NCBI GenBank assembly: GCA_030066985.1
Contig: JASJAN010000059.1
Span: 1-55,144, forward strand
DNA length: 55,144 bases
Direction: 5' to 3'
Source: Desulfobacterales bacterium
GTDB taxonomy: Bacteria; Desulfobacterota; Desulfobacteria; Desulfobacterales; JAHEIW01
Shown: in pieces, positions 49,140-55,144 of the stretch
Layout: every line of letters starts with the position of its first letter
Position numbering within the stretch: position 1 is the first letter of the stretch
Translations under genes and position numbers: made by a program
The notes under the pieces: generated by a model
Databases searched by the model: none
What the model was told of the DNA's origin: nothing
What the model saw: the letters and a program-made list of their open reading frames with translations, nothing else

Positions 49140-50129
49140 ATGCAAAAAAAAATAATAAGCCAATCTTTATTTGTTGTATGTATATTGGTTTTGAGTGCTA
49201 CTGTTTGCGCTGAGCAAACACCTGCCGATATCCTTAAAGCAATCGTCAAGATCAAAGCCACCGTCCCTCAGGATGCCTACACGGCTCAGATTCTGGGAAC
49301 CGCACGCGAAGGAAATGGTGTGGTCATTGATGAGAGAGGTCACATCCTCACCATCGGGTATTTGATCCTTGAAGCTGAAACCATTGATATCTATAAAACG
49401 AATGGCGATCCGATCAAAGCCGATTTCGTGGCGTATGACTATCAAACCGGTTTTGGCATTATAAGGGCGTCAGCACCGATGTTCATCGACCCCGTTAGAC
49501 TGGGTCAGTCCGACCGGTTGAAAGCGGGCGATCCGATTTTGATCGCCGGATTCGGTGGCTCAGAAGCGGTTCTGGGCTCACGGGTTGTCTCGCGCAGTGA
49601 ATTTGCGGGCTATTGGGAATATCTGCTTGAAGATGCCATCTACACAAGCCCGCCTTATCCCAATTACGGTGGTGCCGCCTTAATTGACCGTGAGGGACAA
49701 TTGTTGGGAATCGGATCCATTTTTACCCAACTCAATATCGCGGGACTTGGCGTCATTCCCTGCAATATGTCGGTTCCCATTGATCTTCTCAAACCGATAT
49801 TGGCAGATCTGCTTGAAACAGGGCGTTCTTCAGGACCCCCTCAACCCTGGATAGGCGTCCATGCGAGTGAAACGCATGGACGCGTTTTCATCATTCGGGT
49901 AACGCCGCAAGGCCCTGCTGCAAAAGCCGGTATAAAGGCCGGTGACATCGTTGTGGCGGTAAACCAAAAACCGGTGAAAGGACTGGCGCAGTTTTTCCGG
50001 CAGATCTGGGCAACAGGGCCCGCCGGTGTGAAGGTCTCTTTGAGCATCCTGCAGGAGACGCAGGTACGTGATATCGGCGTGCTATCAGCCGACCGCTACC
50101 GATTTCTAAAAGTAAATCGACAGCGCTAA
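49140..50129 (+). CDS. HtrA/DegP-like pseudoprotease with PDZ domain (catalytic triad lost)
   Basis: A 329-residue exported protein: signal peptide (IISQSLFVVCILVLSATVCA), then a trypsin-like HtrA fold and one PDZ domain (about 236-320). The landmarks are intact (GNGVVIDERGHILT; VRLGQSDRLKAGDPILIAGF; GGAALIDREGQLLGIGS), but all three catalytic positions are changed. The His site ILTNxHV reads ILTIGYL (Tyr74), the Asp site TDLA reads TGFG (Gly104), and the Ser site NSGGP reads NYGGA (Tyr176). GGAG precedes the ATG. It should bind but not cut. A chaperone or sensor role is inference. Confidence 0.85.
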   Translation: MQKKIISQSLFVVCILVLSATVCAEQTPADILKAIVKIKATVPQDAYTAQILGTAREGNGVVIDERGHILTIGYLILEAETIDIYKTNGDPIKADFVAYDYQTGFGIIRASAPMFIDPVRLGQSDRLKAGDPILIAGFGGSEAVLGSRVVSRSEFAGYWEYLLEDAIYTSPPYPNYGGAALIDREGQLLGIGSIFTQLNIAGLGVIPCNMSVPIDLLKPILADLLETGRSSGPPQPWIGVHASETHGRVFIIRVTPQGPAAKAGIKAGDIVVAVNQKPVKGLAQFFRQIWATGPAGVKVSLSILQETQVRDIGVLSADRYRFLKVNRQR

Positions 50130-50179
50130 CTAGATGAGTCGCAATCAACTACAGCATCACTGCCCAAGGACATAGCCAC

Positions 50180-50665
50180 ATGAAAAAAGAAAGCGGAGAA
50201 CTCTTCAGAGGCATATTGCTGGCGCATCTTGTCTTATTTTTACACCTGCTGTTCATTATTGGCCTGGGGATTGTGATTATTTTTTTCCGCGGTGTTTCTC
50301 AATATATGCTCTGGATATTTCTGGGGCTAACAGCTGTGTTCATCGCCTCTGGATTTTTCTGCTACCACTTTATTAAAACCAAAGGCCGGCAGACGCTTAA
50401 GGATATCGAAAAATCTGCTGTTTTTAAAAACAGAAATGTTGAAGTTCGGTTTCTAGGCGGAATGGCCTCCTTGAAGGTCAGTCAGCCTGGCGGCGCAATG
50501 GCAATTGAACATAACCCCGCAGAAATCTCAGATCCGCAGCATCAGCTGGAAGATCCGGACACGCTTCAAATCCGTGAACTGGAAAGATTGGCCGACATGC
50601 TTGAAAAAGACCTCATTACGCGTGACGAGTTTCTGATCGCCAAGAAAAAACTCCTCAAAACCTGA
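50180..50665 (+). CDS. Membrane protein with C-terminal SHOCT-like domain
   Basis: A 161-residue protein with two membrane segments (LLAHLVLFLHLLFIIGLGIV and MLWIFLGLTAVFIASGFFCY) and a soluble tail. The end of that tail, LERLADMLEKDLITRDEFLI, matches the SHOCT short-domain pattern. Ribosome site AAGGA is about 10 bases away. It follows the HtrA-like gene by 50 bases on the same strand, so the two may be co-transcribed. Function unknown. Confidence 0.75.
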   Translation: MKKESGELFRGILLAHLVLFLHLLFIIGLGIVIIFFRGVSQYMLWIFLGLTAVFIASGFFCYHFIKTKGRQTLKDIEKSAVFKNRNVEVRFLGGMASLKVSQPGGAMAIEHNPAEISDPQHQLEDPDTLQIRELERLADMLEKDLITRDEFLIAKKKLLKT

Positions 50666-51067
50666 ATCTCACCTCATTTTGCATACCAGCACCAGGCGCA
50701 ACGGCAGCCAGTATAATTGCAATTTTTAGTTGCTTGGCAGCCAGCGGATGAACCATGGTCGTCAGGAGGATAAAGTAACATACCAAGGGGTTCATACGAA
50801 AAAAGCGATGAGGATTGATGACGTTCTATCCTGCTTTTATCGCTTTCACATTTTATTCCTTGCAGAAGGAATTTTGCTAAACCGGACTTGCACCTGAAGC
50901 CATCCATCATTACACAGCCTCGCTGTGTTGAGGTCCGTTAAAGCGCGGCCAAGGATCTGGCAAAAATGGAATTTAAAGGTGTCGGTTATATTTGACTAAT
51001 TGCTTGAAAGGCGATACTTTAAACACATCTGATTGGTCCTATTTCGGCATTCATAGAGGGGTAACCC
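50666..51067. other. Intergenic region with a bulged hairpin
   Basis: AAAGCGAT (50802-50809) pairs with ATCGCTTT (50839-50846), with inner AGGAT/ATCCT pairs. It may be a terminator for the membrane-protein operon. A promoter for the next gene is at 50992-51020. No gene is supported; a reverse frame at 50674-50910 is rejected. Confidence 0.45.
50992..51020 (+). promoter_or_regulatory. Sigma-70 promoter for the exported protein at 51068
   Basis: -35 TTGACT (50992-50997), 17-base spacer, -10 TACTTT (51015-51020). Confidence 0.55.
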
Positions 51068-51661
51068 ATGCGTAAGGCAATTTTTCTAATATGGATTGTG
51101 GTTGGGTGTCCGGCAATCGGCAGCCATGTCTATGCCGCTGAACTTAAAGATGGCTTTTTTGGAATCGAATGGCAAGCCAACCTGTCTGAGCTAGGCGGGT
51201 TTAAAAAGGTTGGCGAAAATTTGAATGTCACTTATTTTGCCAATCCGCAGCGTGTGTTCACCATCGATGACGTCAAAATACCGGATGTGCTTTACGGTTC
51301 CTATAGCAATAGATTTTTTGCTGTTTATATCAATATTGAAACCATCGAGGTGTTCAGCCATCTCAGAAGGGGTTTCAACAGTAAATTCGGTGTGCCCCGC
51401 ATATCCATGGGCAGACCCGCGCAACAGACCACCTACCAATGGAAAACGAAAAAGACAAAAATCAAACTGAAAACCTTTGAAGATAGAAATAACATGAAAT
51501 TGGCTTTGTATTACACGCCGCTGTCCAGACGAGTAAATGAATCGCAGCAAGAAGCCTTTGCCGAAAATTTCAGAAACCCCATGTTTCCGCTCGACGATCG
51601 CAGAATGCAACAGGCAATTGATTTTATGGATGAGAAGCGTTCGTTTATCGGTCCCCGCTAG
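51068..51661 (+). CDS. Exported hypothetical protein
   Basis: A 197-residue periplasmic protein: signal peptide (AIFLIWIVVGCPAIGSHVYA), then a beta-rich domain (FFGIEWQANLSELGGFKKVG, YSNRFFAVYINIETIEVFSH). A Lys-rich strand follows (TTYQWKTKKTKIKLKTFEDR). AGAGGGG precedes the ATG. It resembles in outline small periplasmic domain proteins with a GxxWG-type opening, but I do not recognise a family. It converges with the next gene, 11 bases apart. Confidence 0.6.
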   Translation: MRKAIFLIWIVVGCPAIGSHVYAAELKDGFFGIEWQANLSELGGFKKVGENLNVTYFANPQRVFTIDDVKIPDVLYGSYSNRFFAVYINIETIEVFSHLRRGFNSKFGVPRISMGRPAQQTTYQWKTKKTKIKLKTFEDRNNMKLALYYTPLSRRVNESQQEAFAENFRNPMFPLDDRRMQQAIDFMDEKRSFIGPR

Positions 51662-51672
51662 AACAAATCATC

Positions 51673-52230
51673 CTAAGGCCCTGTGCCCTCCTGTGATGCC
51701 AGCTGCACCCGTTCCGCAATTTCATTGAGGATCAACTCGATTCGCGCCCGCCGGATTTCCATTAGTTCTTGCGGCAGCCACTCTGAGGGAGCAGGCAGCA
51801 ATGCCTGGTAAATAATGGGCATCATAAATCCCAGCACCACACCCATCAAAATCGCGGTTGCAATAATACCGGTCGTGTATCTTAGGTAATTGCCCTTTTC
51901 GAAAAAAAGGGTCGGTCGCAGCACCATCAACAAATATGTGACACCGGTGGCCAGCAAAAAAAGAAATAGGACTTTGCGGTCCAATCGTTTTTCCATCCGC
52001 TTGTTGTGTTGATATTTGAGTTTTTCCAGATTGCTTTTAAATTTCACACAATCCTTTGCACGATGCCATCTGAATGCCCGTTCGGTCCATTCTTCACAAA
52101 ATTCTTCGTGCTGCTCGATGGTGGGCACAAAAATCATATCAGCGGTAATGCTCATCAGGTAAAAGAGGAAGCCACCGATCAGCATGTACAGTAACAGAAA
52201 AAGCTGTAGGTGTTTTTCAATTATATTCAT
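51673..52230 (-). CDS. Multi-pass membrane protein of unknown function
   Basis: A 185-residue protein with about three membrane segments (LFLLLYMLIGGFLFYLMSIT; VLFLFLLATGVTYLLMVL; TGIIATAILMGVVLGFMMPI). A charged cytoplasmic loop carries EEFCEEWTERAFRWHRAKDC. There is no good ribosome site; it follows the upstream gene by 41 bases and may depend on it. No family is recognised. Confidence 0.6.
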   Translation of the reverse strand: MNIIEKHLQLFLLLYMLIGGFLFYLMSITADMIFVPTIEQHEEFCEEWTERAFRWHRAKDCVKFKSNLEKLKYQHNKRMEKRLDRKVLFLFLLATGVTYLLMVLRPTLFFEKGNYLRYTTGIIATAILMGVVLGFMMPIIYQALLPAPSEWLPQELMEIRRARIELILNEIAERVQLASQEGTGP

Positions 52231-52271
52231 TGTGTCCGCACCCGAAGATGGACGGTTGCGGGATGGACCCG

Positions 52272-52706
52272 TCAGGGATTACTGGGATCTAGGGCTTCGC
52301 TTATCCGTCTTTCCAGTGCTGTAACACGGCGTGTCAGCTTTCGGTCGCTGCCGGATCGTTTTAGCCGCTCCATCTGGTGGATTAAATCGACAATCAAAAC
52401 CCCCTGCTGCGCATGGGCCTCAATCACTACATGGGCCGTATCCCGCCATGAACGCACCCTGTAAAAATTGACACCATCGATTAATTTTCGGGGATATTTG
52501 GCAGCCAGCTGTCTGCTGATACCGGCGGCCGCTTCAGCCGGCAGCGCCCAAATGTGCCTGCGATCATCCGGATCCATAATCCCCAACAGCTCAATATCTG
52601 AATTAGCGGGGCTTGTGGCCGATAACGGCAGGCTAAGACCCAAAACGCCGATCATCAAAACCAGCAGCGCGGGTAAAACCAAGCTGAAAATTGATTTTCT
52701 TTTCAT
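52272..52706 (-). CDS. Exported hypothetical protein
   Basis: A 144-residue exported protein: signal (IFSLVLPALLVLMIGVLGLS), then a compact basic domain (MDPDDRRHIWALPAEAAAGI, KYPRKLIDGVNFYRVRSWRD) and a coiled C-terminus. AAAGGA precedes the ATG. It sits upstream of the membrane protein gene, likely one operon. Family unknown. Confidence 0.6.
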   Translation of the reverse strand: MKRKSIFSLVLPALLVLMIGVLGLSLPLSATSPANSDIELLGIMDPDDRRHIWALPAEAAAGISRQLAAKYPRKLIDGVNFYRVRSWRDTAHVVIEAHAQQGVLIVDLIHQMERLKRSGSDRKLTRRVTALERRISEALDPSNP

Positions 52707-52907
52707 AAGTCGATCCTTTCATGATGATGGTCCGCAATTTTAATGTGCACAATATAACCGTCTTTTAACCATTCGTCACCTGTATGGCCGAATATTTTAT
52801 GGATAATATCCCAAGACGGCATCGATAACCGCCATCGGTCTGAGTTGACACATCGGCCCCATTTTCATATGGTTAAAAATTCCAATCAGCAGGAGCGTGT
52901 GTCAAGC

Positions 52908-54161
52908 ATGGAAAAACACAGTGATGTTTTGGTTATCGGTGGCGGCATTATCGGGCTGGCCAGCGCCTATTATCTGGCCAAAACCGGCCAAAAGGTCCGT
53001 CTGTTGGAACAGGATCAGATCGGCGCCGGCGCCTCTAATGGCAACTGCGGTTTAGTTGTGACCAGCCATCTGGTGCCGCTGTGCGCCCCGGGAACCATCC
53101 GCCAGGAAACAAAGCGCTGGCTGAAGGGACAGTCCCCTCTCTACATTAAGCTGGCGTTGGATATGAAACGGTTTTTGTGGCTATTTAATTTCGCCAGAAA
53201 ATGCAACCCCACCCACCTGACCCACGCCATCAGCGCCAGAGAACAAATATTAACCCATTCACGAGCGCTGTTTTCAAAACTGTTCACACAGGAGTCAATT
53301 GATTGTGATTGGGAAGAAAAAGGCGTTCTGATGATCTTCAAATCACAGGTGGCGATGCAAAAATATGGCACGATCAACCCTCTGTTAAAGCCGTATGGTC
53401 ATGATGCCGTATCTTTGACCGGTGACGAGCTCTTTCGCCTGGAGCCGGCGTTGCGCAAAGACCTCTATGGTGCCTGGCTGCATAAAACAGATGGCCATCT
53501 GCGGCCGGACAGGCTGATGCCGGCCTGGCAGCAGGTTTTAAAAGCACAGGGCGTGGCCTTTGAAGAAAACTGCCGATTGGACACCCTGGTTGCCGAAAAT
53601 CGGCATATTCAAAAAGCGCAGACGACCGGTGGTTCTTTTACGGCGGATACATATGTACTGGCCACCGGTGCCTGGACGCCACAGCTGACCCGGCAATTAA
53701 ACCTGAACCTGCCGGTTCAACCCGGCAAAGGGTACAGCCTGACGATGCCCCGGCCGGCAGCCTGCCCCGAGATTCCGTGCTATTTTTATGAAAAAAGTGT
53801 TGTGGCGACCCCCTGGAATAGCGGTTTTCGGTTGGGCGGCACCATGGAATTTTCAGGCTTTAATTCCAAAATTTATACCCGGCGAATTCAAAATTTGACA
53901 GCTGCCGCCTCAGAATACCTGCAAGAGCCCCTTGATCAGACGTCGATGGAAGAATGGGTCGGCATGCGCCCCATGGTTTATGATGATCTTCCGATCATCG
54001 ATCGCGCCCCCAACCACCCGAATCTGGTCATCGCCACCGGTCATGGGATGTCGGGCATATCCATGGCCACCAGCACTGGAAAGCTCGTGGCAGAAATCAT
54101 TACCGGACATGAACCGCATATCGATCCAGCCGCTTTTAGTATTCGACGATTCAACACCTGA
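52908..54161 (+). CDS. FAD-dependent D-amino-acid dehydrogenase-like oxidoreductase (DadA/DAO family)
   Basis: A 417-residue FAD enzyme of the DAO family, which oxidises amino acids at the membrane or in the cytoplasm. The dinucleotide motif is DVLVIGGGIIGLASAYYLAK, with RLLEQDQIGAGASNGNCGLV. Late blocks are ATGAWTPQLTR, QPGKGYSLTMPRP, RPMVYDDLPIIDRAPNHPNL and ATGHGMSGISMATSTGKLVA. ATG 52908 is taken as start; a GTG at 52899 has AGGAG at short spacing and is possible. A TIM-barrel isomerase gene follows on the same strand. Substrate unknown. Confidence 0.9.
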   Translation: MEKHSDVLVIGGGIIGLASAYYLAKTGQKVRLLEQDQIGAGASNGNCGLVVTSHLVPLCAPGTIRQETKRWLKGQSPLYIKLALDMKRFLWLFNFARKCNPTHLTHAISAREQILTHSRALFSKLFTQESIDCDWEEKGVLMIFKSQVAMQKYGTINPLLKPYGHDAVSLTGDELFRLEPALRKDLYGAWLHKTDGHLRPDRLMPAWQQVLKAQGVAFEENCRLDTLVAENRHIQKAQTTGGSFTADTYVLATGAWTPQLTRQLNLNLPVQPGKGYSLTMPRPAACPEIPCYFYEKSVVATPWNSGFRLGGTMEFSGFNSKIYTRRIQNLTAAASEYLQEPLDQTSMEEWVGMRPMVYDDLPIIDRAPNHPNLVIATGHGMSGISMATSTGKLVAEIITGHEPHIDPAAFSIRRFNT

Positions 54162-54242
54162 GTCCGGCAGATGTTACTGACTCTCCCCGGAAAAACGCAC
54201 ATACCGGGGCTCAAAAGCCATCAAAAGAATGGATGAGGGCCG

Positions 54243-55040
54243 ATGCAATACGGCGCAATGAATTTTCCGATCAAACCGATCATCGATGAACTGACGGATA
54301 TTGCTGATTTGGGATTTGATTATCTGGAATTAACGATGGACCCGCCCCAGGCCCACTACAGTACCCTGCGGCAACAACTACCGGAAATCGTCGGTGTGCT
54401 CAGAGCCCAGCACATGTCCGTCATCTGCCATCTGCCGACCTTTGTATCCACTGCCGATCTCACCGACAGTATTCGGCAGGCATCGCTGCAGGAGATGTTT
54501 CACTCGCTCGAAGTCGCAGCGGAGCTGGGAGCCAGCAAAGTTGTTTTGCACCCTGGCCACATTGGGGGATTGGGAAGCTATGTCATGGAAACCGCACTGG
54601 CCCATTGCAACCATAGTCTGGCGGCCATCATCGAGCGTGCACAAGCCCTCGGGCTTTGTGTGTGTCTGGAGAACATGTTTCCCCGATGCCGGGCGTTTGT
54701 TGAGCCGGATGATTTTGTCGACATCATGCAGCGTTTTCCGGATCTTAAACTCACCTTGGACACCGGGCATGCCAATATCGGTGCCCAGAGCGGTCGTCGC
54801 ATTTTAAGGTTTATCAAAAAATTCGGCCCTCGTATCGGCCATCTGCATGTCAGTGATAATTTCGGACAGCGGGACGATCATATCCCCCTGGGCAGCGGTG
54901 CCATCGATTTTGTCAAAATTGCGCAGGCTATTAAAAAATGCGGCTACGATGATACGGCCACGCTGGAAATATTTTCAGAAGACCGCCAGGCGCTGGTTCA
55001 AAGCAGGGATCGGTTTGATGAGATGCTAAAAAACAGCTGA
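54243..55040 (+). CDS. Sugar phosphate isomerase/epimerase-family TIM-barrel protein
   Basis: A 265-residue protein of the xylose isomerase-like TIM-barrel superfamily (AP endonuclease 2 family). Visible metal and active-site strands: MSVICHLPTF, KVVLHPGHIGG, CVCLENMFPR (catalytic Glu), LTLDTGHANIG, IGHLHVSDNFGQRDDHIPLG and TATLEIFSED. It follows the DadA-like gene by about 80 bases on the same strand. Members act on sugars, hydroxypyruvate or inositol derivatives; the substrate is not set. The remaining 55041-55144 holds only a TCCGCC/GGCGGA hairpin. Confidence 0.88.
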   Translation: MQYGAMNFPIKPIIDELTDIADLGFDYLELTMDPPQAHYSTLRQQLPEIVGVLRAQHMSVICHLPTFVSTADLTDSIRQASLQEMFHSLEVAAELGASKVVLHPGHIGGLGSYVMETALAHCNHSLAAIIERAQALGLCVCLENMFPRCRAFVEPDDFVDIMQRFPDLKLTLDTGHANIGAQSGRRILRFIKKFGPRIGHLHVSDNFGQRDDHIPLGSGAIDFVKIAQAIKKCGYDDTATLEIFSEDRQALVQSRDRFDEMLKNS

Positions 55041-55144
55041 GGCAGATCGTTAAAAGAACAGAAACATGGTTTCAGTGTTTCCGCCGAAGGCGGATCAGGT
55101 GTCAGGCCGTTATGTGTCAACTCGAAAACTAAAATTTTCATAGG

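Noticed and set aside
50674-50910. Reverse 78-codon frame
   Set aside because: Low-quality composition and no ribosome site; the region contains a bulged hairpin instead.

Overview
The window looks like chromosomal DNA of a Gram-negative, probably anaerobic bacterium, most likely a member of the Desulfobacterota. This rests on lipoproteins, an outer-membrane barrel protein, a periplasmic metal-binding protein and several small families I associate with sulfate reducers. I could not search databases, so the placement is inference. There is no rRNA, tRNA, prophage, transposase, integrase or CRISPR array that I can recognise. Base composition looks mid-range throughout, with AT-rich intergenic gaps.

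Layout. 0-4 kb: the start of a zinc/manganese ABC binding protein (reverse strand, cut by the window edge), a secreted amidase with three LysM-like repeats, small exported proteins and a cold-shock gene. 4-9.3 kb: a four-gene BMP-type nucleoside import operon, followed convergently by an unusual phosphoribosyltransferase-like gene that may act on the imported bases. 10.4-17.7 kb: a second cold-shock gene sharing its promoter spacing and leader with the first, small proteins, an outer-membrane barrel protein, an orphan ParA with a fibronectin-like partner, and an orphan acetolactate synthase regulatory subunit. 17.7-31.4 kb: ordinary enzymes (SOUL, DsbA/FrnE-like, RluA-type, HAD, zinc alcohol dehydrogenase plus trans-sulfuration enzyme, EamA, PncB, DUF2064, S51). 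31.4-39.9 kb: a lipoprotein caspase, SurE, M20 peptidase, flavin reductase, DRG-type GTPase with TGS domain and Nudix hydrolase. 40.3-42.8 kb: a three-gene operon ending in a soluble protein that resembles MotA cytoplasmic sequence joined to a FliG C-terminal domain. 43-48.8 kb: coiled-coil and DUF4197 proteins, a second lipoprotein caspase with ankyrin repeats, and a secreted ankyrin protein. 49-55 kb: an HtrA-like protein that has lost its whole catalytic triad, small membrane proteins, a DadA-like oxidoreductase and a TIM-barrel isomerase.

The strongest candidate for something undescribed is a family of about 200-240 bp structured repeats at 5.25, 13.03 and 24.97 kb. Each lies just downstream of a plus-strand gene, in the same orientation. 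Each has the same architecture: an outer terminal stem, one long hairpin, then a second long stem capped by a GC-richer hairpin. The stems are kept although their sequences differ, so paired bases have changed together. All three carry an adjacent truncated extra copy, and at 13 kb this is an exact 63 bp direct repeat. Other notable signals are the MotA/FliG-like hybrid operon, the paired caspase lipoproteins, a likely small membrane protein starting with AUU, the matched cold-shock leaders and the Tyr-substituted HtrA pseudoprotease.
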